Origin: Pseudalkalibacillus salsuginis
Lineage (GTDB): Bacteria > Bacillota > Bacilli > Bacillales > Fictibacillaceae
Assembly (NCBI RefSeq): GCF_021646685.1
Contig: NZ_JAKJHW010000009.1
Span: forward strand, 1-64,000
Direction of reading: 5' to 3'
Length of the DNA: 64,000 bases
The position numbers and the translations under genes were made by a program. The notes under the pieces were generated by a model. It searched no databases, had not been told where the DNA came from, and saw nothing but the letters and a program-made list of their open reading frames with translations. Shown here piece by piece: positions 1 to 8,974 of the stretch (within the stretch, counting starts at the first letter, position 1; every line of letters starts with the position of its first letter).

Positions 1-109
1 AAGAATTCAACACCCAATCAAGGGTGAACCTAACAAATTCTATTGTACTAGAAAAAGTACATTCGTACATGTATTATTACAACTATATACGACCGTTTAC
101 TAAATTAAA

Positions 110-144
110 CTGCCACAGTCCCGTTGAATTTAGGGTTGCGGCAG
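110..144 (-). terminator. Possible terminator of the subtilase gene
   Basis: An imperfect stem (CTGCC pairing with GGCAG, extended inwards by CAGTCC against GGGTTG with one mismatch and G-U pairs) lies about 85 bases beyond the subtilase stop. On the minus strand it is followed by an AT-rich TTTAATTTA tract. The rest of positions 1-229 shows only a short CACCC/GGGTG inverted repeat near position 11 and no gene. Confidence 0.35.
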
Positions 145-229
145 CATAGGTGTTTTTTTCGTGTTCCATTCTACTGGGTCAGTTCAGTGATCCTGTCTGG
201 TTTCTTCATTATCTTTTTATGAAGCTATT

Positions 230-3200
230 TTATTTGCCCTTTTCAGGTTTCCCTGGTTTGCCTGGTTTACCAGGGTTTTGGTTTCCTATGAATTTTAGGA
301 CATCATATGGTGATTCTACTGCACCAGCATTATTGATGACTAGTGCTTTTGCCCTTGACTCATTCACTGTTACTTTTACTTCTTCCGTTTTACCAGCTGG
401 AACACTCAAGCTATTGGTTTCAAAGCTTAGAGATGGTTGCTGGGTGTTATATGAAATCCAACCTGCTTCATTTCCATCTGGTAATTCAGAATCTTGACCC
501 CAAGCAACAACCTGGTAATTGAATTCACCATTTTCACCCGCTATTAAACTATTAGGAACTGGTAATCCCATGTATGCATTGTTCCAGGATCCGCCTAGAT
601 CCACATAGTATAGTGGCGTGGAGCTTTCTTTAGCTGCATTATAAAGCACAGAGACTTGATCACCTGTTGCGTCTGTCCCACTGAATGTACCCAAATCGAT
701 GTTATAAAGAATGTATTCTGAATTTCCATCACCATTATTATCAATATATACATTGAATTCTACCAGATTAGGAGAATCCCATGCTTCCTCTGTAGTGGCG
801 ATAAATTCGGTTACTCCGCCTTCTGATCGTACTCCAACCGCTCTCAGGTCTTGATAATCTTCAATTGAAGCTTCTGCACGATCAAGATCCCCGAATTCGA
901 AGAGATCTGTTTGAGAATCAGTGGCCGCTTTGTTTTGAAGTTTTACTAAGTCTTTTGCAGCCTTTGCTTTGACATCACTTACTTTTTCCACAACGGCCTG
1001 GTAAGGAATTCTTGTGACTTCCCCATTATTGTCTGTTAAAACAACATATCCATCCAGCTCATGAAGTCCAGCTTCGTCACTTAACCCAGCTGCTTCGATC
1101 GCAAAGTCGAGTGTTAGTTTTTTGCTGTGACCAGCCTTTACCTCAATCTTTCCAGGGACTTTTACTGTCAATGGACCAGACATTTCACCATGACGGTTTT
1201 GCCAAGATACGGTGTATGCTTTTGCTTCTGTATCTTTATTTGTAACTTTAAGATCTTTTACTTTTTCTTCCGTTACTTTATCACTGACAGCCGTATATCC
1301 AAGTGAAATCGCCTGCGGATAGGCCACTGTAGTCGCTTCTGCCGCTTCAGCTACTTGTACTCGTCCAGCACCTTGACGGGAAAGCGGATATACTTCTTCG
1401 CTCAAATTTTGGATTGGCGTCGATGTATTCATGATCAACGATTTGATTTCTTCTGTGCTCCAATCCGGGTGGACCTGTCTTAACAATGCCGCTACACCAG
1501 CAATATGCGGTGCCGCCATTGACGTTCCACTCATCAATGTCCCTGCATCACCGGTACCGAAGGCTGCAGATCGGATATCGAATCCAGGAGCAGAAATTTC
1601 CGGTTTAAAACTCCCATCTCCACGTCCTGGTCCCTTTGAACTGAAGGATGCAATCGTATCAGCAAGCTGAGGCTTCGGAATTTTAATTTCGTCAGAGAGT
1701 GTCAAGTTTACAGTTTCCCCATTTTTAAGTGCTCCTTTTAACAGGTTACCGTTTACTTGGCTGATCATAACCCCTGGGATGTCTACCGGGTCTCCACCCA
1801 TCGTTATTGGATCCCCCGCAGAATTATTAACAACAACTGCTGCAGTAGCCCCTCCATTTAGTACATTTTTTAATTTTTCAGTAAATGCACATGTACCACG
1901 ATCGAGCAATGCAATTTTATCGGTCGGATCTCCAGCCAATTCATCGCCATTACACGCTCGTCCAACATAAACAACATCATTTGTAACTGGTCCAGCTTCG
2001 GATAATGGGGTTGTAATTGCTCCTTCGACCGCTTCGTATTGGCCAGCAATACTTTCAGGAGAATTGACGTTATATCCCCCTACTACGACTCCATCATCTA
2101 CTGAAGCAGCAACACTTATAGCTTTTTCTGCTACAGCCGGTGAACCTGTGATATATGGACCATTCCCAGAGTTTCCTGCTGAAGCGACGACGATGATTCC
2201 AGCATCTACTGCTAGATTCGTAGCAACCGCAGTTGGATCATTGGGATGGCCATAAGAGGAACCAAGTGACATATTCACAACATCTACATGGTCAGAAACA
2301 TCCCCATCACCATTCGGGTCTGCTGCCATCTCTAATGCCTGTGTCGTAACGCCCGTTGATCCTGATTTTCCAAAGACTTTATAAGCATACAGGAGGGCAT
2401 CAGGTGCAACACCTTTTCCAATATTACCTTCAACTTCTTGCCCTGCAACTGTTGCACCAACGTGTGAACCATGCCCCTGTTCATCAAGTGGATCCGCATC
2501 AGGCATCGGTACACGCTTAGCAGGATCTTCAGAACCCGCGTCATAATCCGTACCTACGAAATCATAACCACCTATGACTTTTGCAGTTGGGAAGCTTCCA
2601 TCTTCAATTACATTCGGATTGTTGGAGTCATAGGCTTCAGTGGTTCCTTCTCCGCCGAATGCAGCGTGTGTATAATCGATTCCAGTATCAATGACGGCTA
2701 CCGTAATTCCTTCACCAGTTACGTTGACGCCATCAACCGTTTTCTCCCAAACTTGAGGAGCGCCGATGAAATCAACACTTGTGTCATTGTGTAATTCCAC
2801 TGGATTTACTGGATAGATCGCTTTTACTTCACTCAGTTCTGCAAGCTCATTTAGTGTGCTCCTCTTTGCTTGGATAAAAAGACCATTGTAGATCTTTTCA
2901 TAGCTGGTGATGATTTTTCCATTATCTTTTGTAATTTTATCTTTAGCACGCTTTTTGTCATTAACCAGTTTGTTTGCATGATTCTTTTGTGAGTTCTTAC
3001 TAAGTTTTTGGCCATTTGCTTTCTCATTGATGTATTCCTTTAAAACTGGATCCCCTTTAAACTGAACTATGACCTCAACAACCTCATCCATGTTCGCGCC
3101 TCGTGGCATTACTTCTTGAGCAATTTTACCATCTGTGTCTAATGCTTTAACCTCGGTGTAGTGATCCGTCATTGCATCAGCAGGTAATGTTGCGGTCCCC

Positions 3201-3268
3201 ATGAGTAACCCCATGGCTAGTGCAATCATACCAGCCCTATTCATTCCCCTTTTTAGTCTAAAATTCAT
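230..3268 (-). CDS. Vpr-like secreted subtilisin-family serine protease (S8)
   Basis: Large extracellular serine protease of the Vpr/S8A type, about 1012 residues from the chosen start. Domain order: signal peptide, inhibitor I9-like propeptide (to about residue 150), catalytic domain, a protease-associated (PA) insert at roughly residues 385-530, the rest of the catalytic domain, then an Fn3-like C-terminal region. The triad is visible: Asp in VIDTGID (about 194), His in HGSHV (about 266) and Ser in SGTSMAAPH (about 583). The tail ends in a short collagen-like GKPGKPGKP repeat and a basic GK end. The ATG at 3268 is chosen because GGGAGA lies 6 bases upstream; an ATG at 3274 and a longer reading to 3313 are less likely. 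It probably degrades extracellular protein. It is a single gene with no operon partner. Confidence 0.93.
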   Translation of the reverse strand: MNFRLKRGMNRAGMIALAMGLLMGTATLPADAMTDHYTEVKALDTDGKIAQEVMPRGANMDEVVEVIVQFKGDPVLKEYINEKANGQKLSKNSQKNHANKLVNDKKRAKDKITKDNGKIITSYEKIYNGLFIQAKRSTLNELAELSEVKAIYPVNPVELHNDTSVDFIGAPQVWEKTVDGVNVTGEGITVAVIDTGIDYTHAAFGGEGTTEAYDSNNPNVIEDGSFPTAKVIGGYDFVGTDYDAGSEDPAKRVPMPDADPLDEQGHGSHVGATVAGQEVEGNIGKGVAPDALLYAYKVFGKSGSTGVTTQALEMAADPNGDGDVSDHVDVVNMSLGSSYGHPNDPTAVATNLAVDAGIIVVASAGNSGNGPYITGSPAVAEKAISVAASVDDGVVVGGYNVNSPESIAGQYEAVEGAITTPLSEAGPVTNDVVYVGRACNGDELAGDPTDKIALLDRGTCAFTEKLKNVLNGGATAAVVVNNSAGDPITMGGDPVDIPGVMISQVNGNLLKGALKNGETVNLTLSDEIKIPKPQLADTIASFSSKGPGRGDGSFKPEISAPGFDIRSAAFGTGDAGTLMSGTSMAAPHIAGVAALLRQVHPDWSTEEIKSLIMNTSTPIQNLSEEVYPLSRQGAGRVQVAEAAEATTVAYPQAISLGYTAVSDKVTEEKVKDLKVTNKDTEAKAYTVSWQNRHGEMSGPLTVKVPGKIEVKAGHSKKLTLDFAIEAAGLSDEAGLHELDGYVVLTDNNGEVTRIPYQAVVEKVSDVKAKAAKDLVKLQNKAATDSQTDLFEFGDLDRAEASIEDYQDLRAVGVRSEGGVTEFIATTEEAWDSPNLVEFNVYIDNNGDGNSEYILYNIDLGTFSGTDATGDQVSVLYNAAKESSTPLYYVDLGGSWNNAYMGLPVPNSLIAGENGEFNYQVVAWGQDSELPDGNEAGWISYNTQQPSLSFETNSLSVPAGKTEEVKVTVNESRAKALVINNAGAVESPYDVLKFIGNQNPGKPGKPGKPEKGK

Positions 3269-3452
3269 CCTCATTCTCCCTTCTCTTTCTACAATAAACA
3301 ATGCTATGTACATATTTATTGCAAATTTCCATACAAAACCTTTTATTCCACATAACTCTAGTAGTCTCCTGTTATATTTACAAAAGTTTTCAAAATATGA
3401 TAAAAGTTCTGTTATTTCTACAAAATGGGTTGACAGTATCTAAGACTTTGAC

Positions 3453-3604
3453 GGTGCCTGGTACACTTTGAAAAGCGTTGGGGGAGAAGAGATTTAAAAC
3501 GGTGCCAGGAACCATCTGAGAAGCCTTGCGGCGCAAGGGATTTGAGATGGTGCCTGGCACCGATTAAGAAGTCTTGGTATAATTCTTATCCGGTACCTGG
3601 TACA
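3453..3604. repeat. GTGCC(A/T)GGCAC palindromic repeat, copy 1
   Basis: Cores are at 3453 (GGTGCCTGGTACA), 3501 (GGTGCCAGGAACC), 3549 (GGTGCCTGGCACC) and 3592 (GGTACCTGGTACA). The 3501 and 3549 cores are inverted arms of one hairpin whose tip is CCTTGC/GCAAGG. Positions 3453-3561 are almost identical to 15455-15562. The repeat fills most of the gap between the subtilase promoter region and the FAD oxidoreductase stop. No gene is seen there. Confidence 0.9.
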
Positions 3605-3637
3605 GGGGAATGTGCAGAGGAATTGTACAGAGGGTTT

Positions 3638-5212
3638 TTAAATTACACCGATTTCCGGCCAGTGGAGTTCGATTCCTTGTTGGTGGAGGTGGGCTTGGAA
3701 GTCCTGTAATAGAGCGCTGTTGTGACGGACTGCCCTTGGTTCGACGCCTTTTTCGTGAGCGAAGGCAGCCAGATAACCGGCGGATTCACCGATGTTCCAT
3801 TCGACAGGATGGACTCGGAAGCAGCCGTTCGTAATATGGGTCGCACCGATGTTTTTACTTCCGGTGATGAGATTCTTCATTCGGATAGGCAGCAGCGTCC
3901 CGAGCGGGATTTCGAAAGGGAGGCTAGGTGTATAGAACAGCTGTTTGGTGACAATCGTCGGATGAAGATCGATCCGGTAACAGCCGACACCTACTGAATC
4001 TTCAACCTTCTTGATTCCTTTATTACCACGGTACTCAGCATTGATATCTTGTTCCTTGACCGTCACCTCCGCCTTAATTCGGCGTGATTCACGGATATAA
4101 GGGTACATCGCGAGACCATCATTGGTTCCTGCAACATCCCTTCTCAAGCGTAATCCAGGATAACCAGTCCCTCCATCATGCCTCGGTGCTTCCACCTGCA
4201 TCCAATAAAGAAGGGACAAACTTAATTGCTTGGCTCCTTCCAAATGTGTCTGCCGTTCCTCTTCACTGACTTCATAGATCGGACCGAGCCAATAATCGTT
4301 TTGCGGCCAGTTGATCAAAGAAAGGTCACCGTCTGCAAAGCCGTCACGGAATAGCGTTTTATCAAGAGCCCTTCGATATTCCCAGAGTGAAAACAACCCT
4401 TGCTGTGGGAAAAGTGTGAATAACTTCGATTTTCCAGTCGCTGCATCTGGTCCGAACCAGCTTAATTGTTTATGATCCAAGAAATCCGCCTGATAGTTTT
4501 TCCAAAACTCATACTGCTCCGGTTTTTCGATGGTATGGTCTTCACCTTCGAGATAATCGACCGCAAAACAATGGGTGGTGGATTGCATATCAAGTGGTTC
4601 TGCCTTACCCTCCAATCCATGGGGCTCCCCGGTCTCTCCCTTTGACTCGGCCCCTGTCACATATTCAATACCCGCCAATGGCAGAAGATCCCCACATTCC
4701 GTTGCATCAATGAACAGCGACCCGCTTATCGTGACTTCACCTTCCACTTCTAAACCCCGGATTGTGACAGAACGTACCTTATCCCCACTCGTCTCTACAG
4801 CCACTGGTCGATACTCCAAAAGTACCGTGATCCTGCCAGTATGGATAAAGGGTGCCAGCATATCATTCAATACTGCCAGTGAGATTCTGGGGTCATGCGA
4901 GATCCGGCTTACGAGGGCGTTGCCTGGATTCAGCCTTGGATTGTTCCTGGCCGCTTCTTTCAACGGATAATTCCGGCGATAATAGTCCCGGACACGGTTG
5001 CGGAACGCACGGTAAGTACCTGTGCATCCAAATTGTTCGATCCATTTATGTTCATCAGGCGGGACGAGTTGACTCGTCAGCTGACCACCGATCCGGCCCG
5101 TTTCCTCTGTCAGGATCACCTTCTTACCCATTTTGGCAGCAGATAGTGCGGCCATACTCCCGCCAAGTCCGCCCCCAATGACGATGATGTCACCATGCAA
5201 TTCTTTACTCAT
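3638..5212 (-). CDS. FAD-dependent oxidoreductase (FAD_oxidored type), last gene of glycan operon
   Basis: Predicted cytoplasmic flavoprotein of about 524 residues. The N-terminal Rossmann motif GGGLGGSMAALSAAKMG, about 10 residues in, binds the ADP part of FAD, followed by EETGRIGGQLTSQ. The family (PF12831-like) includes proteins annotated as FAD-dependent dehydrogenases and is common in carbohydrate clusters; its substrate is unknown. The start at 5212 is chosen because AAAGGAG lies about 8 bases upstream; an open reading to 5284 would run into the tandem repeat. It is the last of ten co-directional genes, so it may oxidise a sugar or sugar acid released by the locus, but that is inference. 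The 52-bp array separates it from the rest of the operon. Confidence 0.85.
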   Translation of the reverse strand: MSKELHGDIIVIGGGLGGSMAALSAAKMGKKVILTEETGRIGGQLTSQLVPPDEHKWIEQFGCTGTYRAFRNRVRDYYRRNYPLKEAARNNPRLNPGNALVSRISHDPRISLAVLNDMLAPFIHTGRITVLLEYRPVAVETSGDKVRSVTIRGLEVEGEVTISGSLFIDATECGDLLPLAGIEYVTGAESKGETGEPHGLEGKAEPLDMQSTTHCFAVDYLEGEDHTIEKPEQYEFWKNYQADFLDHKQLSWFGPDAATGKSKLFTLFPQQGLFSLWEYRRALDKTLFRDGFADGDLSLINWPQNDYWLGPIYEVSEEERQTHLEGAKQLSLSLLYWMQVEAPRHDGGTGYPGLRLRRDVAGTNDGLAMYPYIRESRRIKAEVTVKEQDINAEYRGNKGIKKVEDSVGVGCYRIDLHPTIVTKQLFYTPSLPFEIPLGTLLPIRMKNLITGSKNIGATHITNGCFRVHPVEWNIGESAGYLAAFAHEKGVEPRAVRHNSALLQDFQAHLHQQGIELHWPEIGVI

Positions 5213-5281
5213 ATGATCGACTCCTTTAAAAATGGCTGTATGTACGCGGGACTTGATCAAAAGGTGCCAGCAAATCGGTTT

Positions 5282-5593
5282 CATGAGACCCTGAAAATGC
5301 GAAAATCTGAATTTGAGGTACTCATAAGAGTTTCATGAGACCCCGAAAACGCGAAAATCTGAATTTGAGGTAACCATAAAAGCTTCATGAGACCCTGAAA
5401 ATGCGAAAATCTGAATTTGAGGTACTCATAAAAGCTTCATGAGACCCTGAAAACGCGAAAATCTGAATTTGAGGTACTCATAAAAGCTTCATGAGACCCT
5501 GAAAACGCGAAAATCTGAATTCGGGGTACCCATAAAAGCTTCATGAGACCCTGAAAATGCGAAAATCTGAATTTGGGGTACTCATAAGAGCTT
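5282..5593. repeat. Tandem array, six 52-bp units
   Basis: Units begin with CATGAGACC at 5282, 5334, 5386, 5438, 5490 and 5542, exactly 52 bases apart, with only a few substitutions between units and no length change. The unit has an AT-rich core (GCGAAAATCTGAATT) and, across unit junctions, a potential hairpin of GGT-CTCAT against ATGAG-ACC with one bulge each side. The array lies between two genes of the same operon and is probably transcribed. The 52-base period is not a multiple of three, and no credible protein crosses it. Confidence 0.95.
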
Positions 5594-5602
5594 GTTTCAT
5601 GA

Positions 5603-5632
5603 TTCGGGCTGACCACCATGAGCCAGCCCGAA
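5603..5632 (-). terminator. Stem-loop after the GHL10 gene
   Basis: A perfect 9-bp stem, TTCGGGCTG with CAGCCCGAA, has a 12-base loop and begins 7 bases after the GHL10 stop. No good U tract follows on the minus strand, so it may be an mRNA-stabilising or attenuating hairpin instead of a full terminator. Confidence 0.5.
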
Positions 5633-5638
5633 ATCTAG

Positions 5639-7306
5639 TTATTTATTATCTCTGACCATCTTCAACAAACCTGGGATCTGGTGAGGCGGTTTGGACTCTT
5701 CTGCAAATTCCTCCTCGATGATGTCCCACCAGCCAAACTGTTCAAAATAGACGAGGTCGAACAGCATGATTCCATGTGTCCTTTCCATAACTGCTCTCAA
5801 GCCTCTACGAAACTGTTCTGGATCTCCTTTGTATTGATTCAGATACAAGCTTCCATAGACAAAGGTCGCTTCATTCACGACATCGAAAGCGATATCAGCT
5901 GACCCCTCAACGCTATACCAATCAGGATTTCCCGAAGCAATCCCTTCCTCACGTGTAACATCCCTGAAGTAGTTCCCCGTCATAAGGAAGTCGAGTACTT
6001 CAGCATACCCTGTTTTTCCGTAGTCAGGGCTCGCCCAATCATAATCCGGCTGGTGGGTCCTGCTTGCCCAGTTCACGCCTTCACTATAGTAGAGCGGATA
6101 CCAAGCTCCGACATACGTACTGAAAAACAGGGAGGAATCCTTCTCATGGACGAGCTGCTCAGCCTGTTTGAAGAAGTCCTGGATGTTGCCTGCTCTCCAC
6201 TCGATCCACTTTTGGTAATGCGGTCCTGGAATCCGTTCTTGTCCTTCCTCAGTGAATTCCACTCTGAAAATGTCCTCTGGCCAGTTTTCTACGGTTTCAC
6301 CGATATAGTCTTCGAACTGCTCACGGCTCAAGTCACTGAAATCAGCGTTGATGTTCGAATAACGGGCCCGGTCAAGGACAATCCCGTCTACATCATAGTT
6401 GCTGATAATTTCATCGATGATGCTTAACTCATAATTCCGGACGTCCTCACGGATCGGATTGGTGAACGTTGAAAATGAAGGGTATTCCGATGCAGGGACC
6501 AATTCTGTCTTTGATGCGGAGTAATCAAGTTCATCCCCAACCTTAACGTTCTCAAGGATCCATGTTCTCGCTTCCCCGTGACCTGATAGGACAACGCCAT
6601 CATCCGGCACTTCAACAGCTGGAGCTCTATATGTACGGTCGATTACTTCCGTTACAACTCCATCTGTGATCTGGACTTCGGCTCCCCATTGGTTTGCAGG
6701 GGAAACATCATATTTTGCTGGTGTATACATGACCAATTGGTTTGAACCTCTTGTCGTGTTCACTCCGGTAATATCAAAGGTTTCTCCATTTGCGGCCTCT
6801 GCGATCCGGGAAGCCATATAGAACGTTGTCTGCCATTGTGGATTTTCAAAGGCTGGACCGTCTTTATAGTCGTTGTTTCCTTCAGAGAAAACATTGACGT
6901 TCGCATGAACCTGGATATCAAACTTATGGGCTTCCTTTATCACTTCCGTAAGCAAGTCATACCCCTCAGGGAACTCGTGGTAATTCGTAATCTTGGATGT
7001 GCTCATGTGCGGGGCGATCTTACTCAAATAACCAACAAAACCTGTGTAATTCTTTACATCTAGGATGATCGTATCAATGTTTGCTCTGGCGGTTTTCTCT
7101 ACGATGTTCTTCACTTTTTCCGGGGTATTCAAGTTTTGGATATTGGCTGAAAGGTCATACCATAAAATCCTCGCTTTCTTGTCATCTTCATTTACGAGGT
7201 CTTGAAGTGCTTGATGCCTTGATTTGTCATTTCCTGTTGCAGTCGCCGGTATAACAAGGCTCATCACCAGGACAACGGACAGTAGAATACCGAAAAGTTT
7301 TTTCAT
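5639..7306 (-). CDS. Secreted GHL10-type glycoside hydrolase-like protein (YngK-like)
   Basis: 555-residue exported protein. The N-terminus MKKLFGILLSVVLVMSLVIP, then ATA, is a signal peptide. The body starts with ARILWYDLSANIQNLNTPEKV and continues with TIILDVKNYTGFVGY and DGIVLDRARYSNINADFSDLS, the TIM-barrel pattern of the glycosyl-hydrolase-like 10 family (PF02638), to which B. subtilis YngK belongs. Family activity is poorly defined; a retaining glycosidase acting on glycan outside the cell is the usual assumption. Candidate acidic residues are the Asp of VLDRAR and acidic residues of later strands. It lies 103 bases after the DUF4127 gene, with GGAGG just before its ATG. It probably feeds the ABC importer of this operon. 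Confidence 0.8.
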   Translation of the reverse strand: MKKLFGILLSVVLVMSLVIPATATGNDKSRHQALQDLVNEDDKKARILWYDLSANIQNLNTPEKVKNIVEKTARANIDTIILDVKNYTGFVGYLSKIAPHMSTSKITNYHEFPEGYDLLTEVIKEAHKFDIQVHANVNVFSEGNNDYKDGPAFENPQWQTTFYMASRIAEAANGETFDITGVNTTRGSNQLVMYTPAKYDVSPANQWGAEVQITDGVVTEVIDRTYRAPAVEVPDDGVVLSGHGEARTWILENVKVGDELDYSASKTELVPASEYPSFSTFTNPIREDVRNYELSIIDEIISNYDVDGIVLDRARYSNINADFSDLSREQFEDYIGETVENWPEDIFRVEFTEEGQERIPGPHYQKWIEWRAGNIQDFFKQAEQLVHEKDSSLFFSTYVGAWYPLYYSEGVNWASRTHQPDYDWASPDYGKTGYAEVLDFLMTGNYFRDVTREEGIASGNPDWYSVEGSADIAFDVVNEATFVYGSLYLNQYKGDPEQFRRGLRAVMERTHGIMLFDLVYFEQFGWWDIIEEEFAEESKPPHQIPGLLKMVRDNK

Positions 7307-7409
7307 CTAATCCCTCCGAAAATTCAATTGAACAAGCCGCAGTGATAAAAGTGACAGGAATGTTCAGATGTCGAGCAACGTACCACCTCCTTAAAAAACT
7401 TGATTAGGT

Positions 7410-8933
7410 TTAATCCCTCTCCAGACAAATACTCAGGCCGATTTCAAACGTACGATTCCAGGGCAGATCAATGTTTTGGATGTTGAGCTTGTATTCACCC
7501 CATTGAGGCATCTCCTCTAAAGCTTTCATAAACTGTCTACGAACTACTTCGAGGAGCTCTTGTTCATCCACCCCCGCTTCATCCACTTGCTCCCTCACAG
7601 TTTGACGGACGACAGATTGATAGAGATAGTCGTCTAAAAACCGATGAATCAACACTCCCATATGCCTCTTTTTAAACTCCGATTCCAGTAGAAATCCTTT
7701 CCGTTTATGTAGATGAACCATTGCAGAATGGGCAATGACCGTCCCGAGCGAATTTCCTGCTGTATTCCAGCCAGCATAACCGGAAAGCATTCCGAAAAAA
7801 CCCGATTCCAGCAACCTCGGCATAAGGGCTGGATCCGATCCGTTGGCATAAGCAAGATCAGCGACCGCTACATCTTTCCCTTCTCCAAGGTAGTGTTTGA
7901 TCCTCAACATCCATTCCCCTAGATTCCGATCGTTTGTGTCGACTTCGGCTAGATCCATTTGCAGAGCAAGATCTCCCTGTTTTTTCCCTGGTACATTGAC
8001 AGCTAGTAAAATATCCGCTTCAGATGGGGTTTCTACTGTAAACGAACCGAAAGCGTAGACTTGTCCTTTGACAGATTCATAGATCGGCCTGTCTTCATAT
8101 CTAGCGGGAGTGAGTGCGCCTTTTTGCCCACTGAAAAAAGGTTGATAGATCGGCTTCACTACGTTTTCCAACTCATAGATCATCCTGGCGACCAATGTAC
8201 TTGCCACCTCGTCTGCACCTGGATAGATGAAAACTTTCTCAAATAAACGCCGTTTGCTGACTTCCTCTGATAACCATTCCTGCTCCTGGATATTCATCCC
8301 GTACTCCGCTGTATCATCTTGAGGGAAAACCAGAATATCGAATAACCCCTCTTCCACATCATCCAGCAGAGAACGGTTGATCGAAAAATTCCGATCTCTC
8401 GTATTTTGGTAATCTCGTAAAATGACATCCGGTATCTTCAGCCTCAACTCCTCTACCCTCTTCATGGAGATAGGATCCTTCGTTTTCGAATGACAGTGGG
8501 TGTGATACGAAAATTGCCAGATTTCTTTTCCGTAACGGTTCCAGTACTCCTTCTCCTCTTCATTCACGTATGAATCGGAAAGTCGCATCGTGGCACTGAA
8601 CCCCATGATTTTCAGCTCTGGTTTTGCCTCTTTCAGATCTTTTAAAACTTGAATGCGTTCACGGACCTGTTCTACAGTAGCCTCTGAAATTCGTGAAGGG
8701 ACTAACCCTCCATAACCGAGCATATCAATCGAGACGACAATCCCGTCGACTTTATCTGCTGTTTCCTTCAACCAGTCTTGGAGGCTGTCAAGACTGCCGG
8801 GTTCTTTCAAAAAACCGAGTTCGTTACGTTCCGGTACGAGAACCTCCCATCCACCGATCGCGGCGAGTTGTCTTGGCAGGTCTCTCGTAACAGGTCTTCC
8901 GTCGACTGGAAGCAATGCTATTTTTCGTTTCAT
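7410..8933 (-). CDS. DUF4127 family protein
   Basis: 507-residue cytoplasmic protein without a signal peptide. The start MKRKIALLPVDGRPVTRDLP and the segments DGIVVSIDMLGYGGLVPSR and FPQDDTAEYG match DUF4127 (PF13552), a family of unknown biochemical function. The ATG at 8933 has GGAG 5 bases upstream; a longer reading to 8972 is unlikely. Family members recur next to sugar ABC transporters, so an enzyme that cleaves or modifies the imported sugar is plausible. The conserved Asp/Tyr/Gly-rich SIDMLGYGGL segment and the later AYANGSDPALMPRLL segment are candidate active-site loops. It lies directly after the two permease genes. Confidence 0.8.
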   Translation of the reverse strand: MKRKIALLPVDGRPVTRDLPRQLAAIGGWEVLVPERNELGFLKEPGSLDSLQDWLKETADKVDGIVVSIDMLGYGGLVPSRISEATVEQVRERIQVLKDLKEAKPELKIMGFSATMRLSDSYVNEEEKEYWNRYGKEIWQFSYHTHCHSKTKDPISMKRVEELRLKIPDVILRDYQNTRDRNFSINRSLLDDVEEGLFDILVFPQDDTAEYGMNIQEQEWLSEEVSKRRLFEKVFIYPGADEVASTLVARMIYELENVVKPIYQPFFSGQKGALTPARYEDRPIYESVKGQVYAFGSFTVETPSEADILLAVNVPGKKQGDLALQMDLAEVDTNDRNLGEWMLRIKHYLGEGKDVAVADLAYANGSDPALMPRLLESGFFGMLSGYAGWNTAGNSLGTVIAHSAMVHLHKRKGFLLESEFKKRHMGVLIHRFLDDYLYQSVVRQTVREQVDEAGVDEQELLEVVRRQFMKALEEMPQWGEYKLNIQNIDLPWNRTFEIGLSICLERD

Positions 8934-8974
8934 CGCTACTCCTATCCTTTCTCTCAAAAAAGTTGACAGCACCC

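Noticed and set aside
3638-5284. Longer start for the FAD oxidoreductase at 5284
   Set aside because: The extension enters the tandem repeat and lacks a ribosome binding site; the ATG at 5212 has AAAGGAG at good spacing.
5282-5593. Tandem array as a CRISPR
   Set aside because: Units are directly contiguous with no unique spacers, and no cas genes are present.
5437-5619. 60-residue reading frame over the tandem array
   Set aside because: Its sequence is simply the translation of the 52-bp repeat; the period is not a multiple of three, and no ribosome binding site is present.
7307-7409. Tiny frame with AAGGAGG before TTG at about 7372
   Set aside because: Stops after four codons; at most a translation-coupling site before the GHL10 gene.
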